This document shows, in pieces, positions 53,009 to 61,521 of a stretch of 64,000 nt of DNA (position 1 is its first letter; each line of letters begins with the position of its first letter). Source of the stretch: Sporosarcina oncorhynchi (lineage in GTDB: Bacteria; Bacillota; Bacilli; Bacillales_A; Planococcaceae); NCBI RefSeq assembly GCF_033304615.1, contig NZ_CP129118.1, positions 2,600,001 to 2,664,000 on the forward strand, in the 5' to 3' direction. The notes under the pieces are model-generated. The model worked only from the letters and a program-made list of their open reading frames with translations, was not told the DNA's origin and did no database searches. The translations under genes and the position numbers were made by a program.

Positions 53009-53740
53009 ATGCGCTCATCAAACCCGAGTTTAGGGGAAGATACATTCAAAGGCCTTCGCGCTGAAGGTGGTACTGTCATGACAATCCAAGGGACAGTCAA
53101 CAAGACGCTCATTCTATTCTTACTTATGTGCGCGACTGCAGCTTTTACATGGACACAGTATTTTGCAGGCAAAGACATTCAAGCCTTAATGTGGATTGGA
53201 TTTGGTGGAGGATTTGTCGTAGCGCTTATTACGATTTTCGTTAAAACAACGGCCGCATATACCGCTCCTCTTTATGCGCTGCTAGAAGGGCTAGCGCTAG
53301 GCGGACTATCTGCAATGTACGAATCGATGTATGCAGGGATTACGACACAGGCGATTCTTTTAACGTTCGGTACACTGTTCTCTTTATTGTTTGCTTATAA
53401 AACAAGGCTGATTAAAGTGACGGAGAACTTTAAACTGGGAATTTTCGCAGCGACAGGTGCTGTATTCTTTGTCTATGTTGCGGATTTCATCCTTCGTTTT
53501 TTCGGGATGCAGGTGCCCTTTATTCATGAAACAGGACTTCTCGGTATTGTCATATCTGTTGTAATTGTTGCCATTGCTGCCTTGAATCTCGTATTGGATT
53601 TTGACTTTATTGAGCAAGGCGCACAGCAACAAGCTCCAAAGTATATGGAGTGGTACGGCGCATTTGGCTTGATGATTACACTCGTTTGGTTGTACTTGGA
53701 GATTTTGCGGTTGCTCTCAAAAATTCGAAGCAATAAATAA
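53009..53740 (+). CDS. Bax inhibitor-1/YccA-family membrane protein
   Basis: A 243-residue protein with seven membrane segments. It has the family patterns GTVNKTLILFLLMCATAAFTW (in parts), APLYALLEGLALGGLSAMYE and the C-terminal LNLVLDFDFIEQGAQQQAPKYMEWYGAFGL (pieces). The DFDFIE and following acidic residues correspond to the di-aspartyl pH sensor of BsYetJ-like calcium-leak proteins. Start at ATG 53009 behind GAAAGGA. Confidence 0.9.
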   Translation: MRSSNPSLGEDTFKGLRAEGGTVMTIQGTVNKTLILFLLMCATAAFTWTQYFAGKDIQALMWIGFGGGFVVALITIFVKTTAAYTAPLYALLEGLALGGLSAMYESMYAGITTQAILLTFGTLFSLLFAYKTRLIKVTENFKLGIFAATGAVFFVYVADFILRFFGMQVPFIHETGLLGIVISVVIVAIAALNLVLDFDFIEQGAQQQAPKYMEWYGAFGLMITLVWLYLEILRLLSKIRSNK

Positions 53741-53741
53741 G

Positions 53742-53792
53742 AAAAAGATCCATCATTCACGAGCTACTATGCTCAGAACGATGGATCTTTTC
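53742..53792. terminator. terminator between YccA-family and GNAT genes
   Basis: AAAAGATCCATC pairs with GATGGATCTTTT across a long loop; convergent genes on both sides. Confidence 0.75.
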
Positions 53793-53836
53793 CAATCAGT
53801 TTCTTCTCTATTGCAGGCCGACTGCAACCAAATCAA

Positions 53837-54334
53837 TTAGCTGCGAATCCAGAATCTCCGGACGATATTGCCGTGTGCTTCGACGAAATGCTCGTCTTCG
53901 ATACCACCATTATTCAAAATTACTTTCGCAGAACCAATATTGTCTGCATTACATGTGACCAGTACTTCGACTATGCCAAGTTGGTCAGTAATCTTCAATG
54001 TTTCCGCCAGCAACTGTGTCGCATACCCTTTCCTTCGCTCAGTTGGTCGGATGCTATAGCCGATATGCCCGTCGACTTGAAGCAAATAATCATTAAGCAC
54101 GTGTCGGATCGTAACCATTCCGAGTATCCGATTATTGTCTATAAGAAAGTAATTAGACGTTGGGACTCGGTCATCAGACCCCGCTTCTTCTACTATTAGC
54201 TCTTTCAGATACTGGTCATACGAATTGTCTGTATCGAAACGAAAGTTTCTTGGCTGTAGCTTACGCCCATCCCATTCCTCGATATAGTCAAGATGTTCAT
54301 CCTGCCATTTCAGAGAAGGTCTTTCAAGATGCAT
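53837..54334 (-). CDS. GNAT-family N-acetyltransferase
   Basis: A 165-residue acetyltransferase with HIGYSIRPTERRKGYATQLLA (motif A, in parts ~93-113) and a following CNADNIGSAKVILNNGG (motif B, ~129-145). It resembles the RimJ/RimL-like group acting on free or peptide amino groups. ATG 54334 behind GGAGTG is preferred over the upstream codon. Substrate unknown; it is not linked to its neighbours. Confidence 0.88.
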   Translation of the reverse strand: MHLERPSLKWQDEHLDYIEEWDGRKLQPRNFRFDTDNSYDQYLKELIVEEAGSDDRVPTSNYFLIDNNRILGMVTIRHVLNDYLLQVDGHIGYSIRPTERRKGYATQLLAETLKITDQLGIVEVLVTCNADNIGSAKVILNNGGIEDEHFVEAHGNIVRRFWIRS

Positions 54335-54499
54335 GAAAATCACTCCACTTCTACGCTAGACGTAAAATCCTATTCATTCGATCATTGCAAATATCGTTCA
54401 AACCACCCTGTAATTATACTATCAATCTCTATCCGGGACTTATATTTTCTGTGCAACTTCCTCAACGCCATGATACCCTACTGTAAAGGAGAGGTTCTT

Positions 54500-55042
54500 A
54501 TGCAAAATGATTTCATCGTCTACAATAAAAGATTTAGAATGATTGTCTTAAGTATCTTATCTTTATTGTTTGTTCTGATAGGATTTGTCTTTATATCGAT
54601 TGCACTTAAAGAAAGTGGCCAGTTATTGTTTCTAACCATCGGACTGATTGTTGTCATCTTTTTCGGTTTTACTGCACTCTTTCTACTTCGAGAAGTCTTT
54701 GTTCGAAAACCATCTGTCATCATTTCGGATGAGGGCATTTTCGATCGATCCAGTTATATCGGAGCCGGTCTCATCACTTGGAACGAGATTGAAGCTATGG
54801 ATTTTATCAAGTATGGCAACCAACCATTCCTTGCCATCTATACTTATGATAAGAAGTTGATCATCAATCGGACGAGCGGATTGAAACGTCTGTTGAATAA
54901 TGCGAACCGTGGTCTTCTCGATTCCCAAGTCAACATCCCCGTCAAAAATCTCGCCTGTTCGATGGATAGTCTTGTAAATGCCATAAATGCAAGGTGGACC
55001 CCTAAAGAGCGCGCGCAAACAGCTGCTGATTTGGACGATTAA
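54500..55042 (+). CDS. STM3941-family membrane protein
   Basis: A 180-residue protein: two N-terminal membrane segments (~15-60), then a PH-like cytoplasmic domain with SVIISDEGIFDRSSYIGAGLITWNEIEAMDF (in parts), the pattern of STM3941-family proteins. ATG 54500 behind AAAGGAGAGG; the longer frame from 54293 is not used. The function is unknown. Confidence 0.82.
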   Translation: MQNDFIVYNKRFRMIVLSILSLLFVLIGFVFISIALKESGQLLFLTIGLIVVIFFGFTALFLLREVFVRKPSVIISDEGIFDRSSYIGAGLITWNEIEAMDFIKYGNQPFLAIYTYDKKLIINRTSGLKRLLNNANRGLLDSQVNIPVKNLACSMDSLVNAINARWTPKERAQTAADLDD

Positions 55043-55128
55043 CATTCAAAATTAAAGCTATCATCTTGCCAACTGGCGCTATCCATGATAAGTTTATCTG
55101 TAGAAAAATTTCATTATAAAAAACCATC

Positions 55129-55214
55129 TGTATAACCTCGATAATATGGTTCGAGGGTCTCTACCAGGAACCGTCAAATCCTGATTACAAAAGCTATTTT
55201 TGTAATCGGGATTT
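55129..55214 (+). promoter_or_regulatory. adenine riboswitch of pbuE, with terminator
   Basis: A purine-riboswitch aptamer: P1 from TGTAT (55130-55134) to ATTACA, P2 CCTCGA...TTCGAGG, the conserved core TAATATGG and GTCTCTACC, and P3 CAGGA/TCCTG. The discriminating base in CTGATTAC (55185) is T (U74), as in adenine-sensing members; guanine types have C. The 3' half also forms a long terminator hairpin (CCTGATTACAAAA with TTTTGTAATCGGG) plus T-run. Without ligand this ends transcription; adenine holds P1 and turns pbuE on. Confidence 0.92.
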
Positions 55215-55216
55215 TT
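55177..55216 (+). terminator. expression-platform terminator of the adenine riboswitch
   Basis: The stem ATCCTGATTACAAAA / TTTTGTAATCGGGAT overlaps the 3' strands of P3 and P1, and is followed by five T, so it excludes the ligand-bound aptamer. Confidence 0.88.
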
Positions 55217-55261
55217 CTATGTCTAAAATGGGCCTGTTAGCCTTAAGTTGGAGGAATTAAA

Positions 55262-56434
55262 ATGGATTTCAGAGTGTTTTTATTAGCCATTTCGGCTATT
55301 ACAGTAGGGTTAGTAGAATTGGTTGTCGGGGGAATTTTACCAGTCATCGCAGATGATTTAGATGTATCAATCGGTACGGCCGGGCAACTCATCACGGTAT
55401 TTGCCTTGGTGTATGCAATCGCCGGACCGGTACTGTTATCTTTGACGGCAAAAGTTGGACGAAAAAAACTTTATCTTATCGCATTAGCCATTTTCTTGGT
55501 CGGTAACGTCTTCACGTACTTCAGTCCGACGTTCACATTCATGATGGTTGCACGTATTTTCACAGCTGCCAGTGCCGCATTGGTTATCGTCCTTTCGCTG
55601 ACAATCACTGCCCGCATTGCGACTCCTCAAAAACGAGCGAAAGCATTGGGTTATATTTATATGGGAATTAGTTCGTCACTTGTCCTTGGTGTACCGATTG
55701 GAATTGTACTGACTAACGCATTTGGTTGGCGCTCAGTATTTCTAGGCATTGCCATTATGACGGTCGGTTCGATTCTGTTAATCGCCAAGTTTTTTGAAGA
55801 AATTCCGCCTGGTCATGTGCAGCCACTTGCCGAGCAATTAAAAGCGCTGGCAAACAAAAAGATCATCTTTGCCCATTTGGCAACGATGTTCATGTTGGCA
55901 GGGCACTATACGGTGTATGCGTACTTCACGCCATTCCTTGAAACGACGATGCAAATTAGCCCTTACTGGATTAGCATATTCTACTTCCTGTTTGGACTTG
56001 CTGCAGTCGGCGGTGGGGTGTTCGGCGGCAGCCTCGCTACATGGATTGGATCGACGAAAAGCATCTTGTTCATATTAGGGGCATTTGCGGTAAGTTTGTT
56101 CATTCTGCCATTTTCGACGTTCTCAATCCCTGTTTTCATCATCGTTATGATGATTTGGGGGGCGTTGAGTTGGGCACTCGCGCCGCCACAGCAAGTGTAT
56201 ATTATTGAAAGCGATCCGGTTTCATCCGATATTCATCAAAGCTTCAATAATTCCGCACTTCAAATTGGTATAGCGCTCGGCTCCGGAATTGGCGGAGTGG
56301 TGTACAGTCAGACGAACAGTGTGACAATCATGCCGCCTGTTGGTGGAGTAATTGTACTGATTGCTTTCATCTGTGCTGCGATATCATTGTCCATTCCAAT
56401 TTCGAAAAAGATTAGAGCTTCTGTGAATCAATAA
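55262..56434 (+). CDS. pbuE: adenine/hypoxanthine efflux pump PbuE (MFS)
   Basis: A 390-residue major-facilitator with 12 membrane segments: VGLVELVVGGILPVIADDLDVS (in parts at the N-terminus), GHYTVYAYFTPFLE and LSWALAPPQQVYIIE. Sequence and length match Bacillus PbuE. It exports excess purine bases. ATG 55262 behind GGAGG. The upstream adenine riboswitch confirms the assignment and explains its regulation. Confidence 0.95.
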   Translation: MDFRVFLLAISAITVGLVELVVGGILPVIADDLDVSIGTAGQLITVFALVYAIAGPVLLSLTAKVGRKKLYLIALAIFLVGNVFTYFSPTFTFMMVARIFTAASAALVIVLSLTITARIATPQKRAKALGYIYMGISSSLVLGVPIGIVLTNAFGWRSVFLGIAIMTVGSILLIAKFFEEIPPGHVQPLAEQLKALANKKIIFAHLATMFMLAGHYTVYAYFTPFLETTMQISPYWISIFYFLFGLAAVGGGVFGGSLATWIGSTKSILFILGAFAVSLFILPFSTFSIPVFIIVMMIWGALSWALAPPQQVYIIESDPVSSDIHQSFNNSALQIGIALGSGIGGVVYSQTNSVTIMPPVGGVIVLIAFICAAISLSIPISKKIRASVNQ

Positions 56435-56541
56435 AAAAAGGAAAAGACCTCCGGGTTACCAGTCCCGGAAGTCAAATGGCTTACTTTTTAGAATTATCCT
56501 TTGCAGATAATTGTTTCCTACAGGAAAGTTTGTTTCCCTTG
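56433..56541 (-). ncRNA. orphan small RNA, ~105-109 nt
   Basis: A promoter (TTGACG-16 nt-TATAAT on the minus strand, 56570-56575 and 56548-56553) is followed at once by three hairpins and no reading frame: TTTCC/GGAAA (~56516-56529), AATTATC/GATAATT (7-bp stem, 56492-56512), then the terminator GACTTCCGGG/CCCGGAGGTC (56446-56473) with TTTTCC and a T-run. The transcript ends against the pbuE stop codon, on the opposite strand. No Rfam family recognised by eye. Confidence 0.6.
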
Positions 56542-56547
56542 TACAAC

Positions 56548-56575
56548 ATTATACATTTCTTTTACCATCCGTCAA
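56548..56575 (-). promoter_or_regulatory. promoter of the orphan small RNA
   Basis: TTGACG (complement of 56570-56575), a 16-nt spacer and a perfect TATAAT (complement of 56548-56553). Confidence 0.6.
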
Positions 56576-56617
56576 CTCGGATACCATTTAGTATTTTTTT
56601 GTAGTCTTACTAACATC

Positions 56618-56661
56618 AAAAAATCCCCCAAAAGAAGTGCATCTTCACGGGGGATTTTTTT
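56618..56661. terminator. terminator of SET-domain gene
   Basis: AAAAAATCCCCC pairs with GGGGGATTTTTT, with T-runs on both strands; inner GAAG/CTTC. Confidence 0.85.
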
Positions 56662-56673
56662 CGTATAGGCTTA

Positions 56674-57078
56674 TTAATCCTTGTCATTTGCCGTTCCATC
56701 ATAGTCTTCATTGAACCATAGCTGTTCCTGATCATCCACTTCCCCATTGTAATTAATGAGGATTTCTTCTCCCGCTTTTATATCCTTATGGGCAAAGAAG
56801 TCAAATGTATGTTTTTCAAAACTAATATCATAATCCGCATTCGGTTCATATGAATGATTGAAAAGCATACCATATCCTAGAAGGATTGCTGTATGATTCG
56901 CCCCATATTCAAATGCGTAATCAGCGAGCGTTGTTTTCTCGATATATGCGTGTTCTTCGTTTGGATATGCGATAACCGGCGCCTCATGGAACACGGTTCC
57001 CTTTTCGATATCGCATGTGGCAAATACGCCTCTATTGAATTCACCGTCACTAATCGACGAAACTTTCACTTCGATCAT
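56674..57078 (-). CDS. SET-domain protein
   Basis: A 134-residue protein that is essentially one SET domain: NRGVFATCDIEKGTVFHEAP (in parts ~15-34), the pseudoknot motif LFNHSYEPNADY (~90-101) and GEEILINYNGE (~117-127, with the catalytic-type Tyr). SET proteins methylate lysines using S-adenosylmethionine. A bacterial substrate is unknown. The post-SET cysteines are missing. ATG 57078 behind AGGTGATG. Its own terminator follows at 56618. Confidence 0.85.
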   Translation of the reverse strand: MIEVKVSSISDGEFNRGVFATCDIEKGTVFHEAPVIAYPNEEHAYIEKTTLADYAFEYGANHTAILLGYGMLFNHSYEPNADYDISFEKHTFDFFAHKDIKAGEEILINYNGEVDDQEQLWFNEDYDGTANDKD

Positions 57079-57289
57079 CTTCATCACCTGCTCACTTATA
57101 AGTAGAATTCCACTATACCATTAATCTTTACCATTCGCCTGTATTTCAATTGCACTTTCTCGAACGAATATGCAGGTCTATTGACGCTTTCTTCGCTTCA
57201 TACAAAAGTAACGATTATGAAAACACATGGAAATGGATTGCCGGGCATCCAACATTTGGCTATGATAATATGAAGGGAGGGGTTTATGC

Positions 57290-57760
57290 ATGAATAATGA
57301 TAGTGGGGATTTGTTCAATAAAGAAATAAATCAAGAGCCGAAACCAAAAATGGTGAGACGCGCAGGTGAACCTACTGCCGCTTTCAAAGGGGCTGCTTTG
57401 GCAGCACTCGCAATCGGCGTCATTTCATATTTACTAGGCTTATATAACGCAGCAATGGAACTTAATGAAAAAGGCTATTATTTCGCAATTCTTATCTTCG
57501 GTCTGTATGCGGCCGTCTCATTGCAAAAAGCAGTACGGGATAAAGACGAAGGTATTCCCGTCACGAATATCTATTTCGGTATTAGCTGGTTCGCCCTCAT
57601 TATTGCCGTCACGCTAATGGCAATCGGCTTATATAATGCAGGTAGTATCGTATTGAGTGAAAAAGGCTTCTATGCAATGGCATTTGTGCTTAGTGTCTTT
57701 GCAGCGGTTACTGTCCAGAAGAATGTCAGGGATGCACAGAAAGCGCTTGAGAATGATTGA
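57290..57760 (+). CDS. YiaA/YiaB-family membrane protein
   Basis: A 156-residue protein with four membrane segments arranged as two YiaAB two-helix repeats: [37 protein letters not shown] (in parts, ~53-90) and [22 protein letters not shown]...VQKNVRD (~112-148). ATG 57290 behind GGGAGGGG. The function is unknown. Confidence 0.88.
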   Translation: MNNDSGDLFNKEINQEPKPKMVRRAGEPTAAFKGAALAALAIGVISYLLGLYNAAMELNEKGYYFAILIFGLYAAVSLQKAVRDKDEGIPVTNIYFGISWFALIIAVTLMAIGLYNAGSIVLSEKGFYAMAFVLSVFAAVTVQKNVRDAQKALEND

Positions 57761-57771
57761 TTACTAGACAA

Positions 57772-57812
57772 AAACAGGCTATCCGGTTTTGACGGGTAGC
57801 CTGTTTTTTATG
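57772..57812 (+). terminator. terminator of yiaA-like gene
   Basis: AAACAGGCTA pairs with TAGCCTGTTT, with inner CCG/CGG, followed by a T-run. Confidence 0.88.
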
Positions 57813-57896
57813 TTGCGACTATTATCCCGAAAACTACATGCAGGCACAACGTACATCCAATGTTGTGAGCAACAGCGATTGAAAGAACAATTGCTC

Positions 57897-58389
<493 letters not shown>

Positions 58390-58458
58390 TTTAAATAGCC
58401 CCCTGTCTGTTTGTCATTTATTATAAAGCAAAGGATGAATAACGTGAAAATTGGCGAA

Positions 58459-58502
58459 CTAAAATAACATACACCAGCCATATTAAGGGGCCGGTGTATG
58501 TT
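58459..58502 (-). terminator. terminator of the 40-aa ORF
   Basis: On the minus strand TAACATACACC pairs with GGTGTATGTTA around GGCCCC/GGC, followed by TTTTAG. Confidence 0.75.
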
Positions 58503-58623
58503 ATAAGACTTCCTGTTTTAACTCTTTATGAATCTTACGGGCTTCCTGTTCAGCCGTCTTTTTTGTTTTACTGAATACAGTAATAAGTTTGTTTTCCATA
58601 ATGAAATTCCATTGTTTCTTCAT
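58501..58623 (-). CDS. small basic protein, 40 aa, unknown
   Basis: An ATG-initiated 40-residue frame: MKKQWNFIMENK at the start and a lysine/glutamate-rich helix (KTKKTAEQEARKIHKELKQ) after it. The ribosome site AGGTGA is 8 nt ahead, and a strong terminator covers the stop codon. That gives a complete small transcription unit. I cannot name a family; the size and charge recall small regulator peptides of Bacillus. Confidence 0.6.
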   Translation of the reverse strand: MKKQWNFIMENKLITVFSKTKKTAEQEARKIHKELKQEVL

Positions 58624-58683
58624 AATCAAATCACCTACCTATTTCCCTTACATTATGTATATACCCTGTTGCAGGCATGTTTA

Positions 58684-58717
58684 AACATTCACGACAAATG
58701 CGTTTGTCGTGAATGTT
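58684..58717. repeat. perfect 15-bp inverted repeat with 4-nt loop
   Basis: AACATTCACGACAAA (58684-58698), loop TGCG, then the exact complement to 58717. No proper T-run follows on either strand. It lies between the anti-sigma stop and the 40-aa ORF, so it may be a weak terminator, a processing site or an operator. Confidence 0.7.
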
Positions 58718-58746
58718 CTAAGTTACACAACATATTGATTGTGCTG

Positions 58747-60870
58747 TTATTTAGTGGAACCTGAAAACTCATTCACTTTCTTAGTTACCTGTTGTACCCA
58801 TTCACGATCATCCCAAATATCGGGGTTGTCAATCGTCTCATTTTCGCCTCGCACCATGAAATCATACGTATCTTTTCCACCCGTATACCAGTCAACTATG
58901 ATTAACTTCCCGTTTACCTTACGCACGAGAAATTCAGTGACTTCCCCATAACCACCTCCATAATGCTTTTGAATGTCCGCAGGTAATTTCAAATACAAGA
59001 ATCCTCCGTCTGCATCATCAGTGAATGTCACTTCCCAATTGGAAATTTCAATGTTTTTCACTTTACTATCCGTAAAACCCGCATGCAGATCATGTTGAGA
59101 TTGAATTTTCTTTTGCACATACTGCTTTAAGTTATCGTTCGTAATAAATGTATCCAAATTAATATTGGATCCGTTCCAGACGGCTTTATAATAGTCAGTG
59201 AGCACATTCACGCACATTTCATAAGCCATTTCAGAATCCTGAAGGGATAGTTGATCAGAAGGAACTTCTTGATACTCAACATCTCTCGTATATATCTGCT
59301 CATCCGAGCCCATCCAATCAAAGAAAGCGGTACGGTTTAAATTAAATGAATAAGAGATCTTATTCACTTCAGAATGGCGCAAGATGATTTCAGTTACCGC
59401 ATTCAACAAAGCAGACCTATCTTCCATTGAGGGTACGCCAATCAAATTCATAAACGGGACAAAATCGATGACAGCGGTCCCTTCATTATCGATATACGCC
59501 CCGTAAAGCCCGCTTTTCAAACTCGTTCCAAAAACATCATTTGTAGCAAGCCATTTCTTAAGATTTTCTTCCAATCCTTCATGACGCTCACCAAGGTCTT
59601 CTTTTTTAATCATTTTGTCCTGGTACTCATCAAATTCCGGTTTTTCTAACTCCACAACTTGCAACTTAGTACGCTCAGAACCTTCCTTTACTTGCTGCCA
59701 GATCACCGTATTGCCGCGAATGACAGGAAATTCACCGTTTCGTCCGATTTCCGTCGTTTCACGATAGGCCCATGAATACGCGTAGATTGTCTGGTCACTT
59801 TCCCAGATAACATAGTCTTCTCCAATACCAAAGGAGTTGATAGCTCCACGGAACAGCTCGACTTCCTTCGAACCTGCAATGGCACTCATCACGAGCCGAC
59901 TGTCGCTCGTTTGGGTCGCTTCCTGCCATACAGCATACGTGTCGTTCAACGATGGTGTATAAGTAACCATTGTATTGTGGAATGTAGCATCCACTTTCTC
60001 TTCTTCAATGGAGTAGACGTTAAAAACTTTCTCTCCTTCTGTCCAAAGAAGATAGTTATCCGATAACATTGTAACTGCATGCACATCCGATTCACCAACA
60101 GTTTGCAAAATCCCAGTGTCCAAATCATACAATTGGATCAATACCCTATTTTCCCCTGCAACGGGCTCTGCCCAAGCTAACCGGTTTGCTCCGCTGCTCA
60201 TCGTAATCCGCGGCTCCATTACATTGGGATTGCTATAACCAGCAACGTCACTGGATTCTCGGATACTCATTTTCTTGCCGTTTTCCCGATTGAGCGCATA
60301 AATTCTCCATTTACCAGTATCTTTGTATAACCCCGCATCCACCCAAGTAATCCAGTCTTCATTAATCTGCCCACCATATACTTCAAAGTCAAAATCAGAT
60401 GTAATGATCTCCCCGAATTCCTTAGTGCGCATATTATAGGTCACCATATCATAGCCGATTGAGCCAGATTCAGGCGTATCGTTTGTACCCGACCAGATAA
60501 CCGTATCCCCTTGGATGTCCTGATAATGGATATTGAGCATGCCTGTGTCAATTTCAAGGGGTTTATCGTTTTCATCTCTACCTATCACAGGTGGCACATT
60601 CTCTTGCGGAGGTTCGATTTGCGGTTTTTCACCCGTCGCGAAAAGACCAAGCTCTTTACCAGCCATGCCGCCCATAAGGAAGATGAACGCACTAACGGCA
60701 GCCGTTGTCAGTACAGTCGGCCAGAAACTCAAGCGTCTTTTCGTAGTTTTTACAGTTTGCATTGCCCTGATTTTCGAGCGAATTCGCTTGCGATCCTGTT
60801 CCGTGAAATATGCTGTTGGTGATATAGTCGTGTCTACATCGTTCTTTAAGTCCTTCAACTTCTTATCCAT
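58747..60870 (-). CDS. membrane anti-sigma factor with outside beta-propeller and GerMN-like domain
   Basis: A 707-residue single-pass protein. Residues 1-45 are cytoplasmic and basic, a membrane segment follows at ~48-70, and the rest is outside. Residues ~110-430 have repeated strands with W-x-D/xxxWxE blocks (DTVIWSGTND, DWITWVDAG, DYVIWESDQ, NTVIWQQVKE), fitting a TolB-like propeller. Residues ~455-560 look GerMN-like (YGAYIDNEGTAVIDF...). ATG 60870 (AGGGGTGA ahead) overlaps the sigma gene by 8 bp. Position and topology say anti-sigma; the classical zinc-binding motif is not seen. Confidence 0.75.
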   Translation of the reverse strand: MDKKLKDLKNDVDTTISPTAYFTEQDRKRIRSKIRAMQTVKTTKRRLSFWPTVLTTAAVSAFIFLMGGMAGKELGLFATGEKPQIEPPQENVPPVIGRDENDKPLEIDTGMLNIHYQDIQGDTVIWSGTNDTPESGSIGYDMVTYNMRTKEFGEIITSDFDFEVYGGQINEDWITWVDAGLYKDTGKWRIYALNRENGKKMSIRESSDVAGYSNPNVMEPRITMSSGANRLAWAEPVAGENRVLIQLYDLDTGILQTVGESDVHAVTMLSDNYLLWTEGEKVFNVYSIEEEKVDATFHNTMVTYTPSLNDTYAVWQEATQTSDSRLVMSAIAGSKEVELFRGAINSFGIGEDYVIWESDQTIYAYSWAYRETTEIGRNGEFPVIRGNTVIWQQVKEGSERTKLQVVELEKPEFDEYQDKMIKKEDLGERHEGLEENLKKWLATNDVFGTSLKSGLYGAYIDNEGTAVIDFVPFMNLIGVPSMEDRSALLNAVTEIILRHSEVNKISYSFNLNRTAFFDWMGSDEQIYTRDVEYQEVPSDQLSLQDSEMAYEMCVNVLTDYYKAVWNGSNINLDTFITNDNLKQYVQKKIQSQHDLHAGFTDSKVKNIEISNWEVTFTDDADGGFLYLKLPADIQKHYGGGYGEVTEFLVRKVNGKLIIVDWYTGGKDTYDFMVRGENETIDNPDIWDDREWVQQVTKKVNEFSGSTK

Positions 60871-61411
60871 TCGCTTCACCCCTATTCAAGAGTTCCAATG
60901 GCTTGCGCAACTTTTCCCTACCACGGTGGAGCCTCACTTTAACCGTACTTTCACCAATACCGAGAATCTCACTTATCTCCTTAATGGACAGCTCTCGATA
61001 ATAATAAAGCAGAATCACTTCCCGATACTTAACAGGCAATCGCAATACTTCTTCGACTAGTTGTGAGCCTTCCTCTTTCACTTCAAATTCCTTATCAGGT
61101 CCATTCTGTTTAGACGTCAATAAATCTTTGATATTGTCCTGCACCGTCATTTTCCTCACATGCCAACTCCGTAAATAATCTTTGCATTTATTAATGGCAA
61201 TCGCGTACATCCATGTCCGGATCGATGACTTAGCCGTAAATGAATCCAGTTTCAAATAAACCGTCAGGAAAATCTCTTGTGTCACGTCTTCCGCTGCAGC
61301 ATGGTCTTTCACATATGTATAAGTCAAACGCTTAATTTCTTCTCCGAATCGCGTCATTAGTTCTTCGATTTGTTCATCATTTGTGTTGCCGCGTAATTGT
61401 TTGTCATCCAT
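60863..61411 (-). CDS. ECF-type RNA polymerase sigma factor
   Basis: A 182-residue ECF sigma: region 2 (EDVTQEIFLTVYLKLDSFTAKSSIRTWMYAIAINKCKDYLR, in parts ~42-82) and region 4 (LPVKYREVILLYYYRELSIKEISEILGIGESTVKVRLHRGREKLR, in parts ~125-169). It belongs near SigV/SigW/SigX. ATG 61411 behind GGAGG. Cotranscribed with the overlapping membrane anti-sigma, and preceded by a promoter it should recognise itself. Confidence 0.92.
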   Translation of the reverse strand: MDDKQLRGNTNDEQIEELMTRFGEEIKRLTYTYVKDHAAAEDVTQEIFLTVYLKLDSFTAKSSIRTWMYAIAINKCKDYLRSWHVRKMTVQDNIKDLLTSKQNGPDKEFEVKEEGSQLVEEVLRLPVKYREVILLYYYRELSIKEISEILGIGESTVKVRLHRGREKLRKPLELLNRGEANG

Positions 61412-61433
61412 TCCCCCGCCTCCTTCCTACTCG

Positions 61434-61463
61434 TTAGACGAAGCTCGTCAGAAATCGGTTACA
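61434..61463 (-). promoter_or_regulatory. ECF-sigma autoregulatory promoter
   Basis: On the minus strand TGTAACC (complement of 61457-61463) and CGTCTAA (complement of 61434-61440) with a 16-nt spacer, matching the TGaAAC-N16-CGTC type used by SigW/SigX/SigV. Confidence 0.75.
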
Positions 61464-61467
61464 TATT

Positions 61468-61516
61468 AAAAAACGCCAGGTTTCCTGAACAACTTGCTGT
61501 CCAGTGAAAACCCGGC
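61468..61516 (-). terminator. terminator of rtcB
   Basis: GCCGGGTTT pairs with AAACCTGGC across a long loop, followed by six T on the minus strand. It shields the sigma-factor promoter a few bases away. Confidence 0.78.
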
Positions 61517-61521
61517 ATTCC

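Noticed and set aside
55177-55216. Independent terminator of the STM3941-family gene
   Set aside because: It is the expression platform of the adenine riboswitch; the aptamer and hairpin overlap.
56478-56609. Short plus-strand ORF opposite the small RNA
   Set aside because: About 43 codons with no ribosome site, and it crosses the hairpins and promoter of the minus-strand RNA.
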